In this document: positions 37,875-50,338 of the stretch, piece by piece
How the letters are laid out: the number at the start of each line of letters is the position of its first letter
How positions within the stretch are numbered: position 1 is the stretch's first letter
NCBI RefSeq assembly: GCF_964340395.1
Contig: NC_135559.1
Location: forward strand, 12,885,259-12,949,258
Direction: 5' to 3'
Source of the DNA: Glandiceps talaboti
Taxonomy: Eukaryota; Hemichordata; Enteropneusta; Spengelidae
Length of the DNA: 64,000 bases
Made by a program: the position numbers and the translations under genes
Notes under the pieces: model-generated
What the model saw: only the letters and a program-made list of their open reading frames with translations
The model's database searches: none
Told to the model about the DNA's origin: nothing

Positions 37875-38330
37875 AAGGTTCACTAGCTGCAACGTTTTAG
37901 TAAATTGATTTTGGGTCCGCACCCAAAAACAGCGCCCTCAACGGCGATCTCGATTTCAACCGGTTTCTGTACTGATTATGGATAATATCGACCACTGATT
38001 AACATCTGAAATGTCTAATTATTGGCATTTTAACAATTTTCAAGGAATATATAATGGTTGTCTAATCGAGAAATGATACTCCAGTTACAACTAGTACAGT
38101 TTTTTAACATGATGACAGATTCAAAATCTAGCTTTGGCTCAAGATTTAAACTTGCCACTACGCTACACTACTTAAAGATAATATTGACCACTAATTGTAC
38201 ATCAGATACAATGTCCTTTAAAAAGTAATTGACAAATTTTGGCTAAAAGATGAAAAAAATGTCTCAGTTGCAGGTATAATTACGGTTTTATGGAAATAAA
38301 ACTCATCAAATCATTGCTCAGCTAGTGCCA
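37875..38330 (+). repeat. Dispersed repeat family X, copy 1
   Basis: Contains GGGTCCGCACCCAAAAACAG, TCTAATTATTGGCATTTTAA and CCAGTTACAACTAGT blocks in an order that matches the inverse of 49486-49722. The block after 38170 (GATAATATTGACCACTAATT) is a diverged repeat of the one at 37980, so the family has an internal period of about 190 bases. Confidence 0.6.
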
Positions 38331-38696
38331 CTTCAATAGTACGTGGAACAATAGTTTTATAATTACCGTGACGAACTTGTCTAATTATAGAAACATAATA
38401 TTTTAATTGATAAATTGACACGACTTAAGTAGACACGGTGAGTACATTAATCATTGGCCTGACCTAATTCTATCAGAGTGTTGAGTAATGAGCCAGTGGC
38501 TTGTTTAAATGTTAGATCAAGCATAAATACTTTGATTGATGGCAAATCAAAGCGACTTACAAGCTTAGTTCATTTCGATTGATGGTAAAAAAACCACTAC
38601 AATTCATACCATTTGCCATGGATTCAGATAATGAAGAATGAAATAAGACAATTGAAAAAAGCATAAACATTTTCACACTTTAATCAAGCGGTAGGT

Positions 38697-39052
38697 ATAA
38701 TTGTTGTTTATGGGGATGAGTATTTGGTATTTATTTTGGATTTTTTATCTATAAAAAAAATTATCATGGCTTCCTATTTGAAAAAATAAATGGAAACAAC
38801 ACTGACCAAGTCTGTGTTTGTAACTCAATACATTACAAAATAATAAAAGATGTGTAAAATGTTTTGTTATTGTACGTACAATAACAAACAATTTTAGACA
38901 TTTTATAAATCTTTTGCAATATATTTAGTTACAAACAAGGATTTGAAATATATTCTTTCAAATAGATTTTTTTCAACTAGGAAGGCATGATAAAATTAAT
39001 TTATAAATTAAAAATCCAAAATAAGTACCAACTACTCATCCATATGGGCACT
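38697..39052. mobile_element. TTAA MITE, copy 2
   Basis: The arms are inverted over roughly 65 bases: GGATGAGTATTTGGTATTTA at the left matches GGATGAGTAGTTGGTACTTA from the right end. Both continue into TATCATG.CTTCCTA. The right end is CACT followed by TTAA; the left TTAA is eroded. The middle has TGTTATTGTACGTACAATAA. Confidence 0.65.
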
Positions 39053-39304
39053 TTAATAAGGGTTTCACGTGTAAAACAAGTTCATTCGTATTCCATAAAA
39101 TGTACACTGGAGGTCTACACGTACCAAACTCTGTGTGTATCTTCCCATACACGAACAATTCTTTCATTACTGATCAACATGATCCTTTTGCAGATCTAAA
39201 TGGATATGTGATGGGCTATAAGAGATGCCACCCTACTGTGATGGAACTACTAACGTTCAGTAATAGATTAATGTCAATATGTCACTAGAAATAGATTTAG
39301 TTTG

Positions 39305-39345
<41 letters not shown>

Positions 39346-39397
39346 GCCTGACTGCCTGCCTGCCTGCCTGCCTGTCTGCCTGCCTGCCTGTCTGTAT
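39305..39397. repeat. (GTCT)/(GCCT) microsatellite
   Basis: About 90 bases with TGTC and TGCC units. Confidence 0.92.
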
Positions 39398-42300
39398 ATA
39401 GCTTGTGTAAGCCAACCGTATTGTAATATATCGCTAGTGCAATCGTACCCAATGACGAAGGTCTAGGTCGTGTGACGTGAGCAGGCTAAATGCTTATTCT
39501 TTTTGGTAACATGTGGGGAGAAGCTCATTTCGAATGTGTGTAACACATTCATTTTCCTTTTTGAAACTCTTCCAACAAAATGAGTGATTCTGCAGTCACT
39601 CACATAATCCAATATTTGAATTACTTATTTGTATCGTCAAACGCCGGATATCGATCAATGACAGTCACACAGCCATGACACTAAACACTGCCCACGCAAT
39701 ACAACATCTGTGTATACTCAGAAGGGCAGGTCATTTGAATGACATGTAAACATACAGCATTAATCTCCCACGTGATCAGTCAAACCAACTGTCTGTAGGA
39801 TGTACAGGACACCGAAAATTAATCTTCTAAATTTAGCTTGTATCGACCTTGACATAGAAACCTGATATAGATACCCACCCCATCACTCATTACTTCAGAG
39901 ATAGATACACGTCGATCAGTCGAGTGTTACAATCTTGCCTTGAATTATCGACCGACATCATCGACCGTATACAATGACTTCGCCTGAAGGCCCTTGTAAT
40001 TACCTCAACATAGATATCCTGAGAGAAGATACTTGTAATACCTGGTCCCACGACAATTTATGTGAGTTCATTTCTCAAAGGTATATCAAAGGCAATTTTG
40101 TAAACATTTATCCGTGTTGTCTGCATTGGCTTTCTGCATTCAAAAACAACTTGGTTTGATGACTGAATGTAAAAAAAAATGTTTGTCATATTGATATTCG
40201 AATTAGTCATAATATTACGGTTCTGTAGCATTTACTGACTTGTTTCCCGCCATTAACGCCTAAATGATGACATCATAAAATTTGACCTGAGAACGACAAA
40301 TCGTAATTCTCGGTCGTGTGGTTGTATCTAGTGATGCGTAAAATAACTACCCTACAAAATTCATAAATCATTCAAAACAAAATAAAAATCAAACAAAATA
40401 ATATGGACCGAGAGAACAACAATAAAATTGAAAACGCAAAATTGTCTTAAATTATCAATGTCATTTGTTTGCATTTTCCCGCCATTTTTATTTCAACTGG
40501 TGGAATTTCGAAAGAAAATGTACTCGTCTCCAAAAATTTCGGGTATTGGTTCCTTGAGTGTAGTACAATGACAAGGAATATCGCTACCCCAAGGCAAATA
40601 TTTTATATGTTTAGTTATAATACAACATCTGTAAAGGATACGAACGATCATTTGTATTGTCAGGAAGTGAAAATTAATGAATTCGTGTCAAATGTAGACA
40701 AGGAATGTGACTCTCCACGTGTTTGCAAATTATCCGGGTTACTTCATCCGTTTGAATAGGGGTTTGAAAAGGCAAAACCAATTACTGAGAGACAGCAACA
40801 TTCACTTGGTAGAAATAACGACGGTACAAGTATTACTGTGATGCTGTCGTGAACATTTTCGATGAACTTGACAGGTGACTGTATAACAAAGAACAGATAT
40901 CAAGTGACGAGTATGACGACAAGCCGACCTAAATTTAGGTCAAAGTTCAAATTAAGTTCACTGTATTTGCGTCACGACTAAGTATAACTCAAAGCTGCAA
41001 GTAATATCTACAGTTACCCGCTGATTGATAGTGACAGTCTACTAGTCGGCCCAAAATGACCAAAACTAAAAAGGAATTGAGCCCTGGATAGTTAATTTAA
41101 TCGTTTTGAGATCAGACAGGCGAGTGATTTTGATCTGAACGCGGTTTTAATATGGTCTATATATAGAGAGTGTGACTCTAAATATAGTCTGTTAAATCCC
41201 CTGTCGACCTCATAAATCGTATTCACGACGATTTCAACTATAGCAGTGCACGTATGACGTGTATTGACGTGGCATAGACGATATTTCAAATACTGACACA
41301 CCTATATAGACTTTGAAACTAAGCCGATGATTGCTCGAAACGTCTGTTTAACTAGTAATTTCGGAATATTGTATGTTGCGTGCTTCAAAATAACTGGATG
41401 CCACATGACAGAATTATATTGTAAGCGAGGCATACACATGCTCGATATATATACTGCAGATAGTCATTAGCTTATAAGAGGTACGCCATATTGCAGTGTT
41501 TGTTCTCGACTCTAACGAACGGGTATTTTATTCATATTCAAAACAATTATGAAAAAATAACTCACCCGAATAAAATTCTCTGAAATATAAAGTTTGTGAT
41601 GACTCTCCTAACATGATTACTCCAAGACTGTCCTTACACTCAAAACGAGACATTAGAAGACTTTGGCCTATTTTTTCTAAGACCATGAACATATGTCGTA
41701 TTCGTGTTCATTTTAAGTCAAGGTCACTGTTAAACTGGTTAGTAATGACCTATTAACTTTTTTTAAAATATTAATCGCTAAGCTAAGCTTATCACGATCT
41801 TGAGCGGGACTGAAGTTTCTGAGAGCGGGAGAGCTGTGGCCAAGACCTCTCCTACCCCTTTTGGACAGGTGTCACTGCAGCATCTATTGGCAGTGATATA
41901 AACCATCTGGACAGGACGCTCAGTCAGAAATATTTTGACCGTCAGGCAATCCATCCACGATCCAGAATTTGTAATTCAGAACATGTTATTTGGAATTCAT
42001 GCTGACTTCGGTGATTTCACGACAGACTGACTGCACTGTGAAGGACTTGGACCCTGGATTGCACCCTAAAGCCATAACATTACTGATCCGTGTAGTTGAT
42101 ATAGAGTTGTTATACATTTAAGGGTGAAAATCTTATTTTATCATAGCTTTATTGCCCCAAATGATTTATTTCATTGTGTGGAATAATGATGGGATTCCTA
42201 CATTGAAAACGCAAACATTACCTGCTTCCTGGGAGTACATGGTTACATGAACAAATACCGATTGACTTTATTCAAATGAAGCTCGCGTATAAATATCTAT

Positions 42301-43202
42301 ACCATAACCTATTGTGAAAAAACGTAAATCAGTCGAAATTTCATTTTTATAGTATTTTTGATGGTAATTGATTATTATGGTAAATGATGCAACGTTTATT
42401 CAGATTAAGCAACTTTATATAATTCCTTCAATAATTTAATCCAAATTTTTGTTAAGATAGCGCCATTTTCCTAAAATGACAAAATAAACCTGCGTTAATA
42501 AATGCAAAAATCTAAGTAACTTTCAAAATAAAATGAAATAACCACGCATACAGTACCCTTTTGACCCAATTTCAATCCACTAAACTTGTACTGAGGTTTC
42601 GCTGTTCTTAGACTAAAACGTACACTGTCATTTACTGTTTGACTCAACTAAATGACGTATCTTGTTACAATTCAAAAGTGAATGCTGTGCAAGTATATTT
42701 GAACTTTTGTTTAAAGAAGCCGCTGGCTGCAGGCAGTCAATATATAGGAAAAAGACTACCGCAGGGCAGCGTGATCGCTTTAATATATGCATGAAGCACC
42801 AGCCAATTTCCCGCCAAACCGATTACAACAGATTGTTTGTAACATATCTGCGTATATACCCTCTATTTTGGATTCATGTCAAATAAAATTACCTCTATTT
42901 TTGAAAATCTACTGTATTTTAGTCTTACAGTGGTAAAAATACACCAAATGTGTGTAAACATAGAGTGTGCATACATGTCGTTTGTTTATGTATGCATGGT
43001 ATCAAAGGGTTAAAGGTCATTTGACTACCCCAGGGTTCTTTCTGGAGGCGCAACTTTACGGGTTTGTGGTTGCACAATATATGAGGAATTTAATTTCAGA
43101 TATGTGGCACTATGTCAACCTAAATGAGAGCGGAGCAAGAGAGTATTTGGATCAATGCATGTAATACCACCAGCAACGCCAGGAAACAGACCGCGAAAGT
43201 TA
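39398..43202. other. Intergenic, weak first-exon candidate at 39974-40061
   Basis: An ATG at 39974 opens a frame that meets a donor-like GTGAGT at about 40062, but no partner exon was found downstream. The frame at 40469-40759 shows no domain. Confidence 0.3.
41323..41344 (+). other. Second, degenerate GATGA...CGAAACGTC motif
   Basis: CCGATGA, five bases, then CGAAACGTC. It shares the closing GAAACGTC with the motif at 6769 but lacks a proper inner stem. Possibly a decayed copy of the same kind of element end. Confidence 0.22.
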
Positions 43203-43475
43203 ATGATGATGATGATAATAATAATAATAATAATGTTAGTTTTCATATAGCGCTTTCTCAGGCTGTACTCAAAGCGCTTTACAAATATTACCCCTGGCAC
43301 GGATCTATATCGACACAACGGCCCTTTTATACTTCATATAATCCATTGCAGCCTTTATAAGCACATAGGATTAATCTTGCCCAAGGACTTCAGCCATTCA
43401 GAAACAAACGGCAGCGATGGGGCTCGAACCTGCAACTTGAAGATTCCAAGCCGACCACTCTAACCATTCGCCCAT
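43203..43475 (-). mobile_element. SINE copy 2 with tRNA-like head
   Basis: The minus-strand 5' end has a tRNA-type A box (TGGTTAGAGTGG, plus 43455-43466) and B box (GGTTCGAGCC, plus 43421-43430). The body then carries CCTTGGGCAAGATT, the AATCCTATG block and the L2-like tail (AAAGCGCTTTGAG...AAAGCGCTATATG) with a final (ATT)n/(ATC)n. Relative to copy 3 a middle block between CAAGATT and AATCC is missing. This is the most complete tRNA head in the window. Confidence 0.78.
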
Positions 43476-44850
43476 TGATATTATTGACTTTAGATCTGTC
43501 AGTCAACGCTTGATTGTGGTGATCGTCAGAATGTTGCTAAAATGGATAGGATTACTCAAGAGTATGTTTGTTTTTTGAAAATCGTCTTGCCTACTCGACC
43601 AGCCTCTTCAAGCGTATGTTTATAAATCTATTGTAACAGTTTAATTTCAATCCACACTGCGATAAAAGTGATTTTTTAAGAAAAAGTGAATTCCTCCATT
43701 TTCTAAACCTTAATCCTATAATTTTTTTTAATATATATAATTCAACAATATTCAACTGATGATGTTTGTTTTCCTTGTCTCAAGAAAGAGGTAAGATCGA
43801 CAGGACTATGACAAATATATTACAAGCAAAGTAATCAACGAACCATTCTTAGAAAATCTTAACTATTGGTAATCTTGACGTTTAGCAATTTATTTTTATT
43901 CCAACTTACAAACTTAATTTGTTTGAATTTATTTTAAGGTACGTGCCATTGTCCGATGACTGTCCTCCAATTACGGCTAACAATGAGTTAAGAACTGCGT
44001 CTGATGTTCGAAGTATTACACGCAGTGTTGACAAGGACATTGGGATACGTTTCATGTAGAATTCTAGCGGTCGTTTCTTGCCTTGAGATAGATTTAGCGA
44101 ACCGTGGAAGGTTGAATTTTACGTTTAAAAGGATTCAGCAATTTAATTAAAGGACTAGGCTGAAAGCTTACTTTGTAGTTACAGATAGTGTAAGGTCAAT
44201 GTGACACATATTTGCGAGGTTTGTAGTGATTCAAGCTTGTCAAGACCCGTTCTTCTTATAACATGGGTATGACGCCTAAAACCTCTATTGAACCTACTTC
44301 GTCATCAAATTGGATTTATCTTCATGCCCATTTTCTTTTCTAACGATTTCGCTAAAGTGTATTCATCAGCTTTCCGTCATTTTTGTTTTGTGATTTGAAT
44401 TTAAAATTTGGACGTTGTCGTGAGCAATTTTGACTTCGAATTAAATTGAAATTGCCCCCCCCCCCCGGAAATAAAGAGTGTGTGTATTTCAGTAACTACC
44501 CTCATTTATATCGACCCTGAAATAATGCCGTCATAAATGTAAACATCGCCCGCGATGTACACGATTTAATTAAGAGACATTGAACTGTCCATTCAAGGTG
44601 TTCGCACTATTCGAATGGTTTGTAGTAGCACGTTTGATACCCAGGGCTGTACGACTTGCACCGAGTTACATCGATTGTATACGTAAATCATTAATCTAAG
44701 CTATAGAAAGAGAAGAAGATATCCAAGTACATCTAAAAACATCTACTTTTTAGTCACAACAACTCAACTTAATGGAAATTTTTGACATGAGAAGAAACCA
44801 ATATGCATTTGCAGAACCACACACTATACAACATTAATTTAATTCATTCA

Positions 44851-44852
44851 GG

Positions 44853-44896
<44 letters not shown>
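44851..44896. repeat. (CAA)n microsatellite
   Basis: Trinucleotide array followed by GCAGCAGCAG. Confidence 0.92.
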
Positions 44897-44944
44897 GAGC
44901 GGCAGCAGCAGCAAAAGTAACAACACACGTATATGTACTAAATA

Positions 44945-45150
44945 TATATATATACGCGCACATATATGCTATATATACTATGTATTATATATAAATGTGT
45001 GTATATGTATATATTGTAATTATATAATATATACATATATACATAACTATACATATATATTATGTTATATTATATATATATTATATGTACATATACAAAC
45101 ATTTATATATATAATACATAGTATATGTAGCATATATATACATGCATAAT
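44945..45150. repeat. Long AT-rich imperfect palindrome
   Basis: ATACTATGTATTATATATAA near 44978 is answered by its inverse near 45110, and GTGTGTATATGTATAT by ATATGTACATATACAAAC. Arms are near 90 bases and the region is almost all A/T. Potential cruciform. Confidence 0.65.
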
Positions 45151-45834
45151 TATTATAACTATTTTTTCCTTTGATTGTTCCCTTTCATTCACTATGTTGT
45201 TCAATAGACATTGCATAACAGAGAAGAATTTCGAATTTGTTGACTATTTTCTTTATGTACGATGTTTGTATTTATAAAACATACAAATTTATAAATCGAA
45301 ATCAGACAACCTTGAATATCCACTCTATTGAAATAAGAGGCGAACTGAAATATCTACTGGTATTATTGGCGTTTAAGACTTCGAAATACCATTTCCATAA
45401 AAAAGGACATAGCACATCTTGACACTGTTATGCAAATATAATTCCAGAATGTGAACTAGATACAACAAAATAATAAGTAGATAATACATTTGTATTGATA
45501 CATTTAGCACTTACTACAGATAATAATTAAATTAATTCATATATTAATTAGCTGCCTTTATTCTGGCTGTACTAATCCCCCATCGACTGACATCAATTAG
45601 GTTTTTTATTTAATGTTATTGGATTTCTTGATGCTGTCATAATTCTATTCAATTGTTAATTGAAATCAATTGTATGGGGTGTTCGATTCACATTGCAACG
45701 ACCTTCCTAGGTGTTATTAAATACCAGCCAATCAGTTGTACGTCAACAAGGCCACACAAACACGTTTGTACTCATACATAATGCTGTAAACCTAGATATT
45801 TTGATTTTATAGTCTTCAGCTAGTTCTCAAAGAC

Positions 45835-46098
45835 TAGGTTTTACTAATTACCAGACTGGTACATTGTGTTCATGTACTAGAAGACATTTTAGTCACTACT
45901 TATTTTTTTACTAATTACCAGACTGGTACATTGTTTTCATGTACTAGAAGACATTTTAGTCACTACTTATTTTTACTAATTACCACACTGGTACATTGTG
46001 TTCATGTACAAGAAGGTATTTTAGTCACTACTTTTTTTTTTTTTACTAATTACCAGACTGGTACATTGTGTTCATGTACAAGAAAGCATTTCAGTCAT
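45835..46098. repeat. Minisatellite, four units of about 65-70 bp
   Basis: Each unit has TTTTACTAATTACCA.ACTGG then TACATTGTGTTCATGTAC and CATTTTAGTCACTACTT, with T-tract length differences between units. An open frame through it is a by-product of the repeat. Confidence 0.85.
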
Positions 46099-47274
46099 TT
46101 GCGTTTTTGTTTTCCAATGAAATAAACGAAAATAAGTCTTTCGCAACAAAATTCCAGGTTTAGATTATGCCATCACCCCGGGATCAAAATTATTATTACT
46201 ATAAGTTGAAATCCAACCAGGAATTCGTAAAGAATAACTATAGACACTAAATGGCACAAGCTAAATCCATAAACGTTTTACTATAAACGTAAAAATACAT
46301 AGAACCTCAATTACGCCATTTTAGCATAATTTCAATATCGGTTCGTGCCTTCTATAACATTACAATTGTCTTCTGACGTCAGAATGGTTGATTGCATAGA
46401 CAGTACGGATTTCCTTGACATTTTCAGACGTATACAAAATTGCGTACTCGAATAGTTCATAAAATAAGTTGTATCTAATTAGCAGATTTAAGTTCAGTCA
46501 ATATCAATTGCAAGTGATAGTTACGTATGCTTAAGCTTAAGTCAGTAGAATACCGCGAGTACTTCTAAATATGTAGCAAAAATGACGTCTCAATTTACGT
46601 ATAAACTCAGTTTATGCACGATTACTAAACTACATACACACAACATACTCTTGCTAAGCTGAGAGTAGTCTAAAAATATTTCCCTACTGGAATCGTTTCT
46701 ATTTCGATACTATTCGGTTTAACGTTTCGACTTTAGGGTACGGATCTAAAAACTGTTTTCTAACCAAAATAATTTGTTTTTCTTGGGTTTTATAGATATA
46801 TGTAGAATTAAAACGACTGGGTGGCCACAAACTTTTCAGCAAGTACAACAGGAATAAGCCATCTCATTAACTGTGTAAATATGAATATATAATTTAAATA
46901 CAGACACAAGACTATTAGGGGTATATGTATTTAGCATACAGCGTCCTGACCAAGAAATGCAAATAGTAGTCCACATTGAGAACACTGGAAAACATCAATA
47001 CCTTCCAACGTTCACCAATTCCAATAACTATCAAACCGCCTTTTTAACAGTAGTGGGAATAAATTGATTGGTGTGCTAAAGAGCAGACATAAATCTTATA
47101 AATATGTTTGCAAAATTATCAAAAAGTATCAAAACATCTTCGATGTCAGAATTGTAAAGTTAACTCGTCTGCCAGACTTATTTTTTTTTGTAAATGTCAA
47201 ATATGTGTCGCTAAGTCCCATGTTTTGGCGGGAAGATATTCACGACGACATGTCTTAACAATCCCGCGTTAAAT
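46099..47274. other. Downstream region of gene B
   Basis: The gene B 3' UTR must lie at its right side, but no canonical AATAAA on the minus strand stands out near the stop. Confidence 0.4.
46490..46585. repeat. Short dispersed repeat, copy 2
   Basis: Same orientation and block order as 32870-32950 (GTTCAGTCAAT, CAATTGCAAGTG, AGTAGAATACCG, AAATATG). Confidence 0.45.
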
Positions 47275-48600
47275 TTAGTCAATTTCGGTGGATCTAAAAC
47301 AGGACACAAGATTAGCAAAGTCATCTGAAAACATTGTCAACACTGAAACTCTTCTTCGTCGCCTTCGGTTATTTTTCCCACCTTGTCCTTGTTCCATAGA
47401 CTCGGTAGAATTGTGAATATCTTCATCTTCGGAAGTTTCAAATTCTGTCTGAACCTGATCATCTTGTAACATAGGGTTTTCCATGCCTTCATTTACATCT
47501 ATAGGGTCTGGCGTTTTCCTAAATTTGTCTAATGGTACCTTTTGTAATAACCTGTCATCCAGATGTTCAGCTTCCAAGAGAATAACCTCAGGTGGTTGAT
47601 TTGTAAATCTGACATGTTTTTTGTCGTCTTCTTCTACGTCAGAATACTCTCCTTTTTGTTGGTCTACTTTCTGTGGCTCTGGTTCTGCTTTTTGTGTGTC
47701 TGTTTCATCTTCTGCTTCTAATTTGGCGAGATTGTTAATGTCATTCGGTATAGAAACTAATCCCCAAGATAGCTTGTCCTTCAACATCGCCATTCGAGTG
47801 ATTTTCATGTCTTTTTTCGTCGATAGTTTTGAAGCTCTTTTATACTTCTTATACATCCAGTATACTGATGCCAGAGCCGTTAAAAATAAAAGCATTGAAA
47901 GTGTTACCAGGGCAACAATAACACTGGTAAGCATAGAATCTTTCGATGGTGATGGGTCTTCATCCATGATCGGTAATGCAACCGTACTGGTAGCGTTTCG
48001 TTGCGTTTCGTTCTCGTAAAGTTCAAGCATTTGGACAAGGGATCGCATACAGGCCTCATCAGTTACCCGGCAATCGTGCCCTAGGTAACACTGGGAGCAG
48101 AGACACGTGAAATCATCGCACTGGTCACCTGTTACCTGGCAACGCCCTCCGTTATGACATTGATTGACGTGGCAGCCATTGACCATAATTTCGCAATAGG
48201 ATCCTTTCATGCATGGTGGACAGTCACATGTTTGTTGACAACGACCCGTCACATTTAACGTACAAACCCCGCCATTCAAACATCTCAACTTACAAGAATC
48301 CGGGAGCAGTATGTCGCAATGGGTTCCCGCGAAACACTCGAGACATTGACAGTAGTACGCTCCGTCCGAGATGGAATCATTCGAGACCGAGGTTCTGTAT
48401 CGGAAGCAGCTTCCCCCATTTTTGCAAGGGTTTGGACCCATACAGGACTGGTGACCGGCCGCAGTATCCTCCAATACATTGACAAAAACGATGACGAAGA
48501 TTACCGTTGCTACGCATCCGCACATGATAATTTTCCAACTCCGTGGTAACCCTAAATATGTCAAATCGTCAGTGTGTGTATCATTCATTGAAACCGTCAT
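47275..48600 (-). CDS. Gene B: intronless three-EGF membrane protein
   Basis: The first ATG after an in-frame TAA (just upstream on the minus strand) is at 48600, and the frame stays open for 441 residues to TAA at 47275-47277. Residues 24-43 are hydrophobic (signal anchor or long signal peptide). EGF-like modules lie at about 53-95, 103-136 and 143-177, with C-x-N-G-G-x-C motifs. A stalk with two sequons (N197, N202) leads to a second membrane helix at about 222-248 with a basic stop (YKKYKR). The 190-residue tail is acidic, with KHVRF at 328-332 and a run of six Arg followed by VS near 412-419. This is probably a plasma-membrane protein with EGF domains outside. No orthologue is recognised. 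The intron-free frame contrasts with gene A and may reflect retroposition. A nested start at M5 or M26 is possible. Confidence 0.85.
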   Translation of the reverse strand: MTVSMNDTHTDDLTYLGLPRSWKIIMCGCVATVIFVIVFVNVLEDTAAGHQSCMGPNPCKNGGSCFRYRTSVSNDSISDGAYYCQCLECFAGTHCDILLPDSCKLRCLNGGVCTLNVTGRCQQTCDCPPCMKGSYCEIMVNGCHVNQCHNGGRCQVTGDQCDDFTCLCSQCYLGHDCRVTDEACMRSLVQMLELYENETQRNATSTVALPIMDEDPSPSKDSMLTSVIVALVTLSMLLFLTALASVYWMYKKYKRASKLSTKKDMKITRMAMLKDKLSWGLVSIPNDINNLAKLEAEDETDTQKAEPEPQKVDQQKGEYSDVEEDDKKHVRFTNQPPEVILLEAEHLDDRLLQKVPLDKFRKTPDPIDVNEGMENPMLQDDQVQTEFETSEDEDIHNSTESMEQGQGGKNNRRRRRRVSVLTMFSDDFANLVSCFRSTEID

Positions 48601-48699
48601 AGGTCCCAATAATTATTGACAACATCAATAAAAAAACGTAAAATTTTCAGAGGAACGGCAACTTTCAAAACAACACAACTGGGCGTTGTCGACCGTGCA

Positions 48700-48725
48700 A
48701 TGCAATGGCTATATAATACGTCCAA
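48700..48725 (-). promoter_or_regulatory. Possible gene B core promoter (TATA-like)
   Basis: On the minus strand a TTATATAG stretch sits about 110 bases before the gene B ATG, preceded by GATTGG (inverted CCAAT). Spacing suits a short unspliced 5' UTR. AT-rich DNA gives such matches by chance, so support is weak. Confidence 0.3.
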
Positions 48726-49485
48726 TCTATCGTTATTTATGTAAACACAAAAGAGAAAAGCGTATACACATATTGACTTTTTAATCGCATATGTCACATT
48801 AATTTATCTCATGGTGGTCGACAAAGTATGATGTTTACAATCCCTTGCCGCAGTATTTCTAACCGTATGGTTTTATTCAGTTGAACTTTTTAAAGCTCGT
48901 AGAGTGGAACGCTCTCCAATTTATTTGTCTATTTTTCAATTTCCTTTGTATAATTCCTTTGAATTCATTTGAAGAGCAGGGTGAATTTTTGCCAGTATTT
49001 ATATTCAATGATTAATTTTACTTGTCTCGACAGGCGTTGTATTTTAACTATGTTATCATTTTTTTCGTGAATTCTAAGAAACCAAAAACATTTATCAGGA
49101 ATTCAGCAAAAGGAAAAAAAGAATGTTAATACGCATGCGCAAATCTGGTAACCGATGACCCACAAAATATTCACATTTGCGTTTGTATCGCTCAGTCACA
49201 CTTCGGCATCCTTCCCTACTTTCGGCGCTGCCAGTTGTTTAATATACCTCAAGTAGAACGTTTTGTGTTCACACACACATACACGGTGATATATGTGTTG
49301 TAGTCATACACACATACAAACGCGTTTGCGTTCACATATGGACCTGGCATCATCTTGACGTCCAATCGGGTCGACATCGGATTAGGTCAGGATACATGAT
49401 TTTTCGTTCCCGTGTAAAATTTAACGTCATAATCACATGTTTTAAAATAGTGTAACACTTAACAATTTGGTGTGATTTTATTTCC
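48726..49485. other. Upstream of gene B, nothing recognised
   Basis: AT-rich unique sequence; a CACACACATACAC-type short run at 49270-49320. Confidence 0.4.
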
Positions 49486-49722
49486 TTTTTAAAAATATCT
49501 TTAAAAGCCGCACCAGTTGTAACTGGTGTGTTATTTTTTCCGATCAGACAACCAACAATATATTCAATGAAAAATGTTAAAATACCAATAATTAGACATT
49601 GTACATGATGATAGAGGTTTATTTTATCTATAAGAAGTACAGTACTAAGTTGAAATCGTGATTCGTTGGGGGCGCTGATTTTAGGGTGCGGACCCAAAGA
49701 TCAATTTCATTTTTGAATACTG
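49486..49722 (-). repeat. Dispersed repeat family X, copy 2
   Basis: The reverse complement gives GGGTCCGCACCCTAAAATCA, TCTAATTATTGGTATTTTAA and CCAGTTACAACTGGT, collinear with 37878-38105. A 115-residue open frame crosses it but is not shared with copy 1. Confidence 0.6.
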
Positions 49723-50338
49723 TTCAGGGTGTACGATATTACCATTAGGCCATTACATGCAACAAAATTCTTTTAAAATACAAACCCATTCCAGTTGCAG
49801 CTAGCGCAGCTTCAATGTAATATGTTGCCTGGTGCCAAAGATGAATATCTGTGATTGGTGATTCATAAAGTCCATTAATATTATTTGAACATCTGTTTAA
49901 GGTGTATTCTAATTTGACAGATAAAGAACATATAGGCCTTACCTTTCATTAAATTACTTGTCACGTGGTTTTGTACAATAGTGAGGTGAAACTTAGCAGT
50001 TCCAACTTCTTGACCGAAATACATTTAAAGTTGACATCCAGACCACCTTTGACGGTTTGTATCCCAAGAATAACATTCTAACCAAAGTTGACGTGCTACA
50101 CACATCTGTACGCATATTTCTTATTTTGCGTTTCAAGTCTAGAAGTATTTCATTTGTTCTTATATCCTTGTGTAGCTGTAAAAAAACGAAACGCTAAACT
50201 ACAGTAACACGTCTGTCGCAGTGAAATTTAATTACTTACTACTTAAGATGTTTGAGTTCTACTTTTAATATAATGATCACATGGTGTTCACCTAACCACA
50301 CAAGTAGTTTGTTGAGTAACAGGTAAAGAATGTGATTA

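Noticed and set aside
40469-40759. 96-codon plus frame
   Set aside because: No domain, no Met context and no splice partner; likely chance.
48601-48609. Gene B start three codons upstream
   Set aside because: That codon is TTG; the first ATG after the in-frame stop is at 48600.
49350-49697. 115-codon minus frame
   Set aside because: It lies in dispersed repeat X and is not preserved in the copy at 37.9 kb.
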